From Paenibacillaceae bacterium (GTDB lineage: Bacteria > Bacillota > Bacilli > Paenibacillales > NBRC-103111), in assembly GCA_020697475.1 (NCBI GenBank), contig JAJFMO010000332.1:1-5938 (forward strand): a stretch of 5,938 bases of DNA, in the 5' to 3' direction. Every line of letters begins with the position of its first letter. Position 1 is the stretch's first letter. The notes under the pieces were generated by a model. That model did not search any database. It worked only from the letters and a program-made list of their open reading frames with translations, and was not told the DNA's origin. This document shows, in pieces, positions 1 to 5,938 of this stretch. The translations under genes were made by a program, and so were the position numbers.

Positions 1-1464
1 CGTTGAGGGCGTCGGCAACGCTGCAAATTCCTCCTGCTCGGGGGAATACGCGAACGGGTTGGCCAGAGCAGCCAACAGTCGCTCCATTACCGAGTAGTCC
101 CCTTGCTCCACTGCGGCATCCAGCGCTTCCTCCACCCGGTGGTTGCGCGGGATGACCGCGGGATTGCTGTTGCGCATAAGCTGAGCCGCAGAAGCCGAGG
201 TGGCCGATCCCTGCCCTGGCTGCCGGCCCAGCCTCTCATCCCACTGCCTGCGCCACTCCGCAAATTCCGCCGTCTCGAACAGAACCGCACCTTCGAGCCG
301 GTCCAAAGTCAAAGCACGGAACGTGTTGGTATAATCCGCCTCATATTTCTTCATCAGCTCAAGCAGCCCATCCACCAGCGCCTCATCCTGCGGCTCCTCA
401 TTGCACAGGCCCAGCTTGGCCCGCATCCCCGCCAACCAAATACGGCGAACCCGCTCGGCAAAGCCGTCAATTTCCGCCTTGGCCAGTTCAATCGCCTTCG
501 CCTCTTCGTCGTGCAACAGCGGCAGCAACGTCTCAGCGAATCGCGCCAAATTCCATGCGCCGATCGGAACCTGATTCGCATAGGCATAGCGTCCGCGTCT
601 GTCGATCGAGCTGAACACGGTGGCCGGATTGTAAGTATCCATGAAGGCGCAGGGGCCGTAGTCGATCGTTTCGCCGCTGATCGCCATGTTGTCGGTGTTC
701 ATCACCCCGTGAATAAAGCCAACGAGCTGCCACTGAGCGATGAGTGCGGCCTGACGAGCGATGATCGCCCGAAGCAAGCCGAGATAACGGTCCGGATCAG
801 CCTTCCCCACTTCCGGATAATGCCTGCCCAAAGTATAATCGGCCAACGTCCGCAAATCGTCCACAGTGCCCCAAGCAGCCGCATATTGAAAAGTTCCGAC
901 ACGGATATGGCTTGAAGCGATACGGGTTAAAATTGCTCCAGGCAAAACCGCCTCACGAAGAATGGTCTCACCGGTCGTTACGACCGCCAAACTACGCGTC
1001 GTCGGAATCCCCAGCGCATGCATCGCTTCGCTGATGATGTATTCACGCAGCATTGGCCCGAGCGCCGCCAGGCCGTCGCCTCCGCGGGAATACGGAGTCG
1101 AACCCGACCCCTTAAGCTGGATATCGAACCGTTCACCGGATGGTGTGATCTGTTCGCCAATCAGTAGCGCCCGACCGTCCCCCAGCATCGTAAAATGCCC
1201 GAACTGATGCCCCGCATACGCCTGAGCGATCGGCGTCGCGCCTTCGGGAACGCGGTTCCCGGCAAGTGTCGCCACGCCTTCTTCACTTCGCAAAGCCGGC
1301 ACTTCCAGCCCAAGGCTAGCCGCCAACGGTTCATTCAGAACCGCCAATTTCGGCAAAGGTACTGGTGTTGGGTCTTGCCGTGTATAGAACGAATTCGGCA
1401 GGCGAGCGTAACTGTTGTCGAAGTTCCATCCCGCTTTTACCGTGACATTTTTCACCATCATCAT
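1..1464 (-). CDS. selO: SelO (YdiU/UPF0061) protein AMPylase, C-terminus cut by window edge
   Basis: An uninterrupted frame of 488 codons runs off the left edge. The family is usually about 480-490 residues, so only a few terminal residues are missing. Family motifs are clear: GDGRALL near residues 96-101, the nucleotide-binding lysine in QLKGSGSTPYSRGGDG (K118), the catalytic-loop stretch HGVMNTDNM (252-260), and the metal-binding DYGPCAFMD (268-276). SelO proteins have a kinase fold but bind ATP in an inverted orientation and transfer AMP to Ser, Thr or Tyr of target proteins, with a role in redox stress known from other species. There is no signal peptide or membrane segment, so it should be cytosolic. 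The start is ambiguous: three ATG codons in a row (1464, 1461, 1458) follow GGGAGG at 1473-1468. The second or third has the more usual spacing of 6 or 9 bases. It lies 28 bases after the 91-residue gene and is probably co-transcribed with it. Confidence 0.93.
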   Translation of the reverse strand, partial: MMMVKNVTVKAGWNFDNSYARLPNSFYTRQDPTPVPLPKLAVLNEPLAASLGLEVPALRSEEGVATLAGNRVPEGATPIAQAYAGHQFGHFTMLGDGRALLIGEQITPSGERFDIQLKGSGSTPYSRGGDGLAALGPMLREYIISEAMHALGIPTTRSLAVVTTGETILREAVLPGAILTRIASSHIRVGTFQYAAAWGTVDDLRTLADYTLGRHYPEVGKADPDRYLGLLRAIIARQAALIAQWQLVGFIHGVMNTDNMAISGETIDYGPCAFMDTYNPATVFSSIDRRGRYAYANQVPIGAWNLARFAETLLPLLHDEEAKAIELAKAEIDGFAERVRRIWLAGMRAKLGLCNEEPQDEALVDGLLELMKKYEADYTNTFRALTLDRLEGAVLFETAEFAEWRRQWDERLGRQPGQGSATSASAAQLMRNSNPAVIPRNHRVEEALDAAVEQGDYSVMERLLAALANPFAYSPEQEEFAALPTPST

Positions 1465-1492
1465 TATCCTCCCAGACACGCTGACTTCTGCC

Positions 1493-1768
1493 TTAACGGA
1501 TCGCCTCATCCAAGCTGTTCATTGCCGCATCCACCAGAGCATCGAACAAGTCGTCGTCGTTCTCCAGCATCTCTTCCACGAGTAGCATGTTCTCCTCACT
1601 GCCTGACTCGTTCGCAAACATCAGGCTGTAATCCCAATCCCGCTTATTCTTGCTGAACAAGGTCACTTCGTAAGGCTGATTATGCCCTTCCACCTGAAAC
1701 TGGACTCGTCCCGTGTAACTCTTCTCCCCATCATGAGTCAGGGAGGCGCTGATCACTTGCACCGCCAT
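1493..1768 (-). CDS. small acidic protein of unknown function upstream of selO
   Basis: This is a 91-residue soluble protein I do not recognise. The N-terminal half (residues about 1-55) looks like alternating beta strands (MAVQVISASLTHDG, then GRVQFQVEG and YEVTLFSK). The C-terminal third is strongly acidic and probably helical, with EENMLLVEEMLENDDD at about 58-73 and then ALVDAAMNSLDEAIR. There is no signal peptide, membrane segment, cysteine pair or catalytic motif. The ATG at 1768 is preceded by GGTGAG four bases upstream, and a sigma-A-like promoter ends about 25 bases before it. The stop is 28 bases before selO with no terminator between, so the two genes probably form one transcript. 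The gene is real rather than a shadow because it has its own ribosome binding site and promoter and fits snugly between neighbours on the same strand. A link to SelO function is only a guess from position. Confidence 0.8.
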   Translation of the reverse strand: MAVQVISASLTHDGEKSYTGRVQFQVEGHNQPYEVTLFSKNKRDWDYSLMFANESGSEENMLLVEEMLENDDDLFDALVDAAMNSLDEAIR

Positions 1769-1794
1769 TCGCTCACCCGCTTTCCTTTACGGTA

Positions 1795-1824
1795 AATATA
1801 CCCTAACTTCCTGACTTTAACCAA
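1795..1824 (-). promoter_or_regulatory. probable sigma-A promoter for the 91-residue gene and selO
   Basis: On the minus strand a -35-like TTGGTT (1824-1819) and a -10-like TATATT (1800-1795, five of six consensus bases) are separated by exactly 18 bases. The predicted start near 1788 gives a leader of about 20 bases before the ATG at 1768. It sits between the terminator of the upstream operon and the first gene of this unit, where a promoter is expected. The -35 match is only three of six. Confidence 0.5.
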
Positions 1825-1850
1825 TGTTTACTTGACCGTATCCATGTAAA

Positions 1851-1889
1851 GTGGCCCTACGTTCCGCAAATAGCGGAATGTAGGGCCAC
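1851..1889 (-). terminator. 17-bp stem-loop closing the ABC/two-component operon
   Basis: Two 17-base arms (1851-1867 and 1873-1889) are complementary around a five-base loop, at 30 bases past the response regulator stop. As minus-strand RNA the stem has one A-C mismatch and is followed by only a short UUUA. As plus-strand RNA the mismatch becomes a G-U wobble, but no U-run follows. Position makes it the likely end of the minus-strand operon. The poor U-tract and long stem leave room for it being a dispersed intergenic repeat instead. Confidence 0.55.
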
Positions 1890-1918
1890 CTCGCCCAAAT
1901 CGCCCCAAACCCCAAACC

Positions 1919-2626
1919 TCACACGATAAATTTATACCCCGAGCCCCAGACGGTTCCGATGTATTGCGGCTTCGACGGATTGTCCTCGATCTTCTCGCGG
2001 ATGCGGGCGATATGCACCGTCACCGTTGAAGCGTCGCCGAGCGCGTCCATGCCCCAGATCCGATCGAACAGCTCCTCCTTGCCGAACACCCGGTTGCCGT
2101 GCTGCATGAGGAACATCAACAGCTCAAATTCTTTCTGCGCCATCGCCACTTCACGGCCATCCAGCGTCACTTGCCGCGAATCCGGGTCAACTCGCAAACC
2201 CCGCACTTGAATCGCCTTGCCCCTCCCCGAAACATTAGCGGATTGACCGAATCGCTCTTTCATCCGTTCATATTTATGCAAATGCGCCTTCACACGTGCC
2301 ACCAGCTCCGCCGAGCTGAACGGCTTGGTAATGTAATCGTCTGCTCCGAGCCCGAGGCCGTTGATTTTGTATATTTCTTCGGCGCGCGCCGACACCAACA
2401 GCACCGGGATGTCTTCGTGTTCACGGATCGTGCGCAGCACCTCGAACCCGTCCTTGCCCGGAAGCATCACGTCGAGCAGAACCAGATCGAACGCCTCCCG
2501 CCCCAACGTCTCCAGCCCGGCCGTCCCGTTGTCCGCGATACTCACCTCAAAGCCGCTCAGCTCCAAGTAATCTTTTTGCAAATTGGCAATGCTCAAGTCG
2601 TCTTCCACAATCAGAATCTTCTGCAT
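1919..2626 (-). CDS. OmpR/PhoB-family response regulator
   Basis: A complete 235-residue two-component transcription factor, the normal length for this family. The receiver domain (about 1-118) has the acidic pair D9/D10, the phosphoacceptor D52 in LLDVMLPGKDG, S79 in the switch Ser/Thr position, and K101 in the TKPF motif. The winged-helix DNA-binding domain spans about 135-235. Its recognition helix is near 199-213 (STVTVHIARIREKI) and the C-terminal wing contains IGTVWGSGYKF. The start is well supported: a purine-rich GGAGGGGGGAG lies a few bases before the ATG. It begins 26 bases after the histidine kinase stop, so it is the last gene of the cluster and the likely partner of that kinase. 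It would be expected to control the ABC genes in the same operon. That target is inferred, and I cannot name the specific orthologue. Confidence 0.95.
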   Translation of the reverse strand: MQKILIVEDDLSIANLQKDYLELSGFEVSIADNGTAGLETLGREAFDLVLLDVMLPGKDGFEVLRTIREHEDIPVLLVSARAEEIYKINGLGLGADDYITKPFSSAELVARVKAHLHKYERMKERFGQSANVSGRGKAIQVRGLRVDPDSRQVTLDGREVAMAQKEFELLMFLMQHGNRVFGKEELFDRIWGMDALGDASTVTVHIARIREKIEDNPSKPQYIGTVWGSGYKFIV

Positions 2627-2652
2627 CTCACTCCCCCCTCCGACACCGCACC

Positions 2653-3825
2653 TTAAAACTTCTTCAACGAAATCATGATTCGCGTGCCTTCCCCCGGCTT
2701 GCTGCGGACCCAGATCTTCCCTTCCTGGTCTTCGACAATCTGCTTGGCAATCGCAAGCCCGAGGCCGCTGCCTTCCGCACTCCTGCGCGCCGGGTCAGCG
2801 CGATAAAAGCGCTCGAAAATATACGGCAAATCCGCTTCCGCTATCCCCTTGCCGTTATCTCTAATTTCAACGATTGCCGAGGTGCGAGTTTCCCTCAAGA
2901 TGACGTCCACCTGCGGGGCCGACACTACCGCCCTTCCATCATCCGACCCATCCGCCGGCCCTTCCGCCCATCCGCACTCCGCCTGCCCGTCCGCACAACC
3001 CGCATACTTCCTTGCATTATCCAAAATATTTTGCAGCACCCGCCCCATCTTCTCCCGATCCATTCGCACCGTGACCGGTTCGGCCGTCTCGTTAACCATC
3101 GTTAGCCCGATCCCCGCCTGAGCAAACTCGTAGGCGTGATCGTGGACGCAATCTTCGAGATAAGGCAACAGCTCCGTCCGCTCGTAATGATACGGAAGCT
3201 GATGCAAATCCAGCCGAGAGTACAGCAGCAAATCGTCGATCATCGCGTTCATCAAATCCGACTTGGAGCGCGCCGTTTCCAAATACTCACGCAGCTTCTC
3301 GGGGGTGGCGGCCACCCCGTCAAGAATCCCTTCGATGTGACCTTTAATGGAGGTGACCGGGGTCTTCAAATCATGGGAAATGCTCGACATCAGAAACTTC
3401 CGGTTTTCGTCGTACTTTTGCTGCAACGCCACAGACTCCTTCAGCTTAATCCGCAGCCGCTCCAGTGCCCGGCACAGCTCCCGCACCTCGCCCTCGCCGT
3501 CCTCGGCAATTTCGCTGCTCACATCGCCTTCGCTAATCCGCGCCGCCGCTTCCCGCAGCCGGGACACAGGGCGAATGACCCCCCGTGTCACCCGCACCGA
3601 TAGCCAGAAGTTCATAGCCAAGAAGATCACGATAAAAAAAAGGACCGCACCCGCGCCTACATATAAATAAACAGCCGAGCCCCGATCGAACGAGGCCGGC
3701 TCGACAAGCGGCTTATACCAATTCGCATACGCCGCGATCCCGAGAGCGAAGACCAGCCCGGTCAGCGCGACCGAAACGAGCAACGCCAGCGCGTTCATGG
3801 CAAAGAAACGTTTGGATAACGACAT
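2653..3825 (-). CDS. sensor histidine kinase with short extracytoplasmic loop
   Basis: A complete 390-residue membrane kinase. Two membrane segments (about 11-33 and 53-74) flank a loop of only about 20 residues, so the signal may be sensed at or in the membrane rather than by a periplasmic-type domain. A HAMP-like linker follows (about 75-128). The dimerisation/phosphotransfer domain has H151 in SSISHDLKTPVTS. The ATPase domain shows the N-box QNILDNARKYA (265-275), G1 DNGKGI (323-328), F-box FERFYRAD (337-344) and G2 GSGLGLAI (352-359). All catalytic motifs are intact. Odd is a Gly/Ala/Asp-rich insert at about 277-300, between the N-box and the next strand. ATG 3825 is used because a TGA stop lies three codons upstream in frame; its ribosome binding site is weak and distant (GAAGGG, 13 bases). 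It follows the permease by 43 bases and precedes its likely response regulator by 26. Confidence 0.94.
   Translation of the reverse strand: MSLSKRFFAMNALALLVSVALTGLVFALGIAAYANWYKPLVEPASFDRGSAVYLYVGAGAVLFFIVIFLAMNFWLSVRVTRGVIRPVSRLREAAARISEGDVSSEIAEDGEGEVRELCRALERLRIKLKESVALQQKYDENRKFLMSSISHDLKTPVTSIKGHIEGILDGVAATPEKLREYLETARSKSDLMNAMIDDLLLYSRLDLHQLPYHYERTELLPYLEDCVHDHAYEFAQAGIGLTMVNETAEPVTVRMDREKMGRVLQNILDNARKYAGCADGQAECGWAEGPADGSDDGRAVVSAPQVDVILRETRTSAIVEIRDNGKGIAEADLPYIFERFYRADPARRSAEGSGLGLAIAKQIVEDQEGKIWVRSKPGEGTRIMISLKKF
2931..3001 (-). repeat. degenerate TCCGC tandem repeat inside the kinase gene
   Basis: On the plus strand six copies of NTCCG(C/A) start at 2941, 2950, 2962, 2970, 2977 and 2989, so the spacing is irregular (7-12 bases) and C-rich. 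The minus-strand coding frame reads them as an (A/G)(D/E)G-like run, for example AEGPADGSDDG. It lies in the ATP-binding domain of the kinase between the N-box and G1, where relatives usually have a short loop. It keeps the reading frame. Confidence 0.55.
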
Positions 3826-3845
3826 CGCGATTCAGCAGCCCTTCA

Positions 3846-3861
3846 ATGGCGCGCGCGCCAT
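3846..3861. repeat. 16-bp perfect palindrome between permease and kinase genes
   Basis: The sequence ATGGCGCGCGCGCCAT equals its own reverse complement. It sits in the 43-base gap between the permease stop and the kinase start, upstream of the weak kinase ribosome binding site. It could form a GC-rich RNA hairpin that lowers kinase translation, or be a dyad binding site. It could also be chance in GC-rich DNA. No U-run follows, so it is not a normal terminator. Confidence 0.6.
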
Positions 3862-3868
3862 GCAATTC

Positions 3869-4621
3869 CTACACATCCTTGCGGTCAAACAACATATACC
3901 CCGCTGTAAACAGCATTATACCACACCCGCCCATGATCAGAATTTGGCGGAATATTTTGAACACGTTGACCGTTTCCGAAATCCACAGCGTGTACCACCC
4001 GAACATCGAGGTGACAAGGAAGCTGGACGCTTGCGAGAAGACGACCCCCAGGGCGATGAAGCCGATGAACACCAGGATCGAGAGGAAGAACACCGCAAGC
4101 CCGCCGCGCAACAGGTTGGACAGCAAGACGACGATCAAGGAGAACACGAATACGGGAAAAAAGGTCGCCGCATACGCCAAGATGATCCGCAAGAATCCGG
4201 TAAAGCTGGCGGAGGACGGGTTGAACAACAGCCCCGCGATCAGCGACAACACCATCACGAACAACAAGTTGGCCGCGATGAACAAGGCGACGTTCGCCAC
4301 TTTGGCGCTGAACACGCCGAACCGGGACACCGGTCTGGCGATCGTAATTTTCATCGTATTGGCGGAAAATTCCCCGTTGAACATGTCGATCGCGACGAAG
4401 GTGGCGAACAACGGCAAAATCGTATACATGAACATCGTCAGCACGACGAGCGGAAATTCCGTGCTGCCCACCACGCGCAGGCCGAAACCGTGCTTGATCG
4501 CCGTAACAGCGACTTGTCCGACGAGAACGGCGACGATCGACAGGATGGCGGAGGCGATGAACTTTTTCTTCTTCAATAACTTGGTCATTTCGTTCAGGAA
4601 AGCAGCTTTAAATCCGGCCAT
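3869..4621 (-). CDS. ABC-2 type transporter permease
   Basis: A 250-residue integral membrane protein with a basic N-terminus (KLLKKKK at 14-20) and six predicted membrane segments, at about 21-39, 57-79, 107-133, 144-169, 174-196 and 226-245. The stretch after segment 2, IDMFNGEFSANTMKITIARP (78-97), is followed by VSR. It matches the conserved D-x-E-x-G-T-K-x-PVSR cytosolic loop of ABC-2 permeases such as the NatB and BcrB types, which contacts the ATPase. ATG 4621 has GAGG nine bases upstream and overlaps the end of the ATPase gene by 14 bases, suggesting translational coupling. The product would dimerise or pair with the ATPase to export a substrate that the sequence does not reveal; peptides, antibiotics or ions are typical for relatives. 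It appears intact, but its ATPase partner is damaged, so it is probably non-functional as a pump here unless another ATPase substitutes. Confidence 0.93.
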   Translation of the reverse strand: MAGFKAAFLNEMTKLLKKKKFIASAILSIVAVLVGQVAVTAIKHGFGLRVVGSTEFPLVVLTMFMYTILPLFATFVAIDMFNGEFSANTMKITIARPVSRFGVFSAKVANVALFIAANLLFVMVLSLIAGLLFNPSSASFTGFLRIILAYAATFFPVFVFSLIVVLLSNLLRGGLAVFFLSILVFIGFIALGVVFSQASSFLVTSMFGWYTLWISETVNVFKIFRQILIMGGCGIMLFTAGYMLFDRKDV

Positions 4622-5197
4622 TGCGGTCTACCTCGCTCACGAAATAATTTTCCAACGATGCATACTGGGACAAAATGTTGCTGGTATACTCCACGTCCAC
4701 CAGCTTGCCGCCGTAGACGACGCCGATTCGCGTACAGGTGAGCTCCACATCGTGGATCAGGTGGCTGGAGATGAAGAACGTCGTGCCTTCCTCCTCGGCC
4801 AGCCGCTTCACGAGACGCCGCATATCGAGCATTCCCTCGACGTCGAGCCCGTTCAACGGTTCGTCGAGGATGAGCAGCTTCGGCTTCGACAGGATTGCCG
4901 CTGCGACTCCCAGCCGTTGTTTCATGCCGAGCGAAAATTTGCGCGATTTCTCGTTCTTGTATTTCAACATTCCGGTGATTTCTAGGCATTCGTCGATTCT
5001 CCGCTGGTCGACCCCTGGATAATAGCCGGCCGGGACAAGCCTGTCATGATTTTCATCGCGGTCGTTTTGCCGGCGCCGTTGGGACCCAAGAAACCGAAAA
5101 TATCTCCCTCATCGACCGACAAGTTCAAATCGCTAATCCCGCGGCCGTTGTTGTATAGTTTCGTGAGACCGATGATCTCAATCGCTTTCGTAGTCAA
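4608..5197 (-). pseudogene. ABC transporter ATPase, broken by internal deletion and frameshift
   Basis: The first part (TTG start at 5197, weak AGGG about 10 bases upstream) gives a normal ABC N-terminus with Walker A GPNGAGKTT (K44) and MKIMTGLSRP. It then runs out of frame to a TAG at 4984-4982. From about 5030 a second frame continues with YYPGVDQRRIDECLEITG, signature FSLGMKQR, Walker B LLILDEP, D-loop GLD and H-loop ISSH, ending with a TAA at 4610-4608. Only about 45 residues would separate the Walker A lysine from the signature serine, against roughly 90-95 in the family. About 45-50 codons, including the Q-loop and part of the helical domain, are therefore missing and the frame is shifted. 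Neither product could be a working ATPase. The gene was the motor subunit for the permease that overlaps its 3' end. A real deletion or an assembly/cloning error could explain it; the rest of the gene shows no decay, so the event looks recent. Confidence 0.88.
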
Positions 5198-5213
5198 GAG
5201 TTCACATCCCTAG

Positions 5214-5271
5214 TAAAATTACCCCACAAAGTGGAGCCTTGCTTCGAAGTTGAATCAGGTACTTTGCGGGG
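5214..5271 (-). promoter_or_regulatory. leader stem-loop before the ABC operon, candidate attenuator
   Basis: In minus-strand RNA an 11-bp stem forms between 5271-5261 and 5232-5222, including one G-U pair that would be an A-C mismatch on the other strand. The loop is about 28 bases. UAAUUUUA follows at 5221-5214, then the ribosome binding site and the TTG start at 5197. A terminator-like hairpin 25 bases before a start codon suggests control by premature termination. A weak -10-like TATAGAAT at 5295-5288 could start a leader containing it, but I see no convincing -35. It could also be a second terminator of the upstream gene. Confidence 0.45.
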
Positions 5272-5299
5272 GCCCCGGAACCATTAAATTCTATATCTG

Positions 5300-5345
5300 T
5301 AAAACTAGGGCTGCACCTCCAACGAAGTTTCGCCGGGGCACAGCC
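5300..5345 (-). terminator. probable Rho-independent terminator of the upstream gene
   Basis: Minus-strand bases 5345-5309 fold into an imperfect stem: GGCUG pairs with CAGCC, extended by G-U pairs and one mismatch, with a small inner CGA/UCG hairpin. A CUAGUUUUA run follows. It begins about 45 bases after the stop of the partial gene at 5390. The U-tract is short, so efficiency is uncertain. Confidence 0.5.
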
Positions 5346-5389
5346 TGAGTCATTTCTATATGTGTGATGCTTCGTGGCTCGAATGATGC

Positions 5390-5938
5390 TTACTCACCGA
5401 ATACACGGAGGAACTCCCCGTCAAAATTCGGATTCGCATTGGAGCGGTATGAATTGTTGCCGGTCACCTGAATTCCCAGATTGAGATACACTTTACCATT
5501 GCCGCCCATATTCAGCTGCCCGTTCGTCTGTTCGCCGTGTGAATTGGTGTAGCTGAACAGCGACATCGGGGACATTTTGCCCGCGTCTGCCTGCTCGGTC
5601 ATTTCAAACGTGAAGCTTTCTTTGTCCGGATAGTCCGCTTCGAAGCCCGGTTTCACGGTTTCGGAATATCGGCCGCTCACTTTGTTGTTCTCCACCTTCG
5701 TAATTTCCAGCACGCGTTCGCCGATTTTGACGAATTTGCCGTCCTTGACGACGATGATATTGTTCTTGTACGTGCCTTCGTACATTTTGCTGAATCCTGG
5801 GTACCCGTTCGCTGCGGTTTCCTCCACCTTGGCGCCGGTCAAGTCCGGCGGGGTGACCGTCGTCGTTCCGATCCCCGTCAACTTGGCGGTGACCGTCAGC
5901 GTTATATCGTGCTCAGTGCCATTCTTCTCTTTACCGCT
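5390..5938 (-). CDS. hypothetical protein, C-terminal 182 codons; start outside window
   Basis: The frame is open to the right edge and ends with TAA at 5392-5390. I do not recognise the family. The first 40 visible residues are Thr-rich (DITLTVTAKLTG, then GTTTVTPPDLTG), like a linker or the edge of a beta domain. The rest is rich in predicted strands and in Gly, Asn and Lys, for example NNIIVVKDGKFVKIGERVLE and NGKVYLNLGIQVTGNNSY. No cysteines, membrane segments or catalytic motifs appear. This composition fits a secreted or lipoprotein domain, but the N-terminus that would show a signal peptide is missing. An internal TTG at 5881 is not needed as a start because the frame continues upstream without a stop. 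A terminator-like hairpin separates it from the ABC operon, so a functional link is unproven. Confidence 0.75.
   Translation of the reverse strand, partial: SGKEKNGTEHDITLTVTAKLTGIGTTTVTPPDLTGAKVEETAANGYPGFSKMYEGTYKNNIIVVKDGKFVKIGERVLEITKVENNKVSGRYSETVKPGFEADYPDKESFTFEMTEQADAGKMSPMSLFSYTNSHGEQTNGQLNMGGNGKVYLNLGIQVTGNNSYRSNANPNFDGEFLRVFGE

Noticed and set aside
103..915. 270-codon open frame on the plus strand
   Set aside because: It lies opposite selO, whose motifs are intact through the whole stretch. It has no domain features or convincing ribosome binding site.
87..1160. Several short minus-strand frames (87-290, 354-587, 533-733, 702-902, 978-1160) that could suggest a fragmented gene
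   Set aside because: They are out of frame with selO. Translating from 1464 to base 1 gives one uninterrupted SelO frame, so selO is not broken.
2941..2994. CRISPR-like array
   Set aside because: The units are only 6 bases, degenerate and irregularly spaced, and they lie inside a coding region.
4608..4970. The C-terminal ATPase piece as an independent 120-residue gene
   Set aside because: It lacks Walker A, and recognisable ABC sequence continues upstream of its ATG in the same frame. It is the remainder of the deleted ATPase.
3846..4985. 379-codon open frame on the plus strand opposite the permease and ATPase
   Set aside because: It is antisense to well-supported membrane and ABC domains, crosses two genes, has no recognisable domain, and is explained by GC-biased codon use.
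4594..4989. 131-codon minus-strand frame overlapping the ATPase remnant
   Set aside because: It is Arg-rich with no domain, in a different frame from the clear signature and Walker B motifs.
4982..5038. Programmed frameshifting joining the two ATPase halves
   Set aside because: A simple slip would not restore the missing 45-50 residues with the Q-loop, and no slippery heptamer is seen at the junction.

Overview
The window looks like chromosomal DNA from a moderately GC-rich, Gram-positive member of the Bacillales. Paenibacillus or a close relative is my best guess. This rests on strong GGAGG-type ribosome binding sites, TTG starts, and proteins typical of that group (an ABC-2 transporter joined to an OmpR-type two-component system, and a SelO/YdiU protein). 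It is an inference from style and protein families, not from a species marker. Every supportable gene lies on the minus strand, so transcription runs from right to left. The long plus-strand frames are antisense shadows.

Reading in the direction of transcription: (1) 5938-5390 is the C-terminal 182 codons of an unrecognised, beta-rich protein whose start lies outside the window. It is followed by a terminator-like hairpin (5345-5300). (2) A roughly 190-base gap (5389-5198) holds that hairpin and a second one (5271-5222) followed by a short U-rich stretch, just before the next start codon. The second is a candidate leader terminator or attenuator. (3) 5197-1919 is a four-gene cluster: ABC ATPase, ABC-2 permease, sensor histidine kinase and OmpR-family response regulator. 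The ATPase and permease genes overlap, and the later genes are 26-43 bases apart. A 17-bp hairpin closes the cluster. The ATPase is broken: Walker A and the signature/Walker B half are in different frames, and about 45-50 codons including the Q-loop are missing between them. (4) 1768-1 is a second unit, with its own likely sigma-A promoter, encoding a 91-residue acidic protein of unknown function and then SelO, a protein AMPylase that runs off the left edge just before its end.

The intact ABC operon would normally couple a membrane exporter (often for peptides, antibiotics or ions) to a two-component system that senses the same stress. Here the sensor, regulator and permease look intact but the motor subunit does not, so the transporter is probably dead in this strain unless the lesion is an assembly error. 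Nothing in the window clearly amounts to a wholly new system. The most informative points are the ATPase deletion, the structured leader in front of it, a repeat-derived insert in the kinase ATP-binding domain, and the unknown acidic partner gene of selO.
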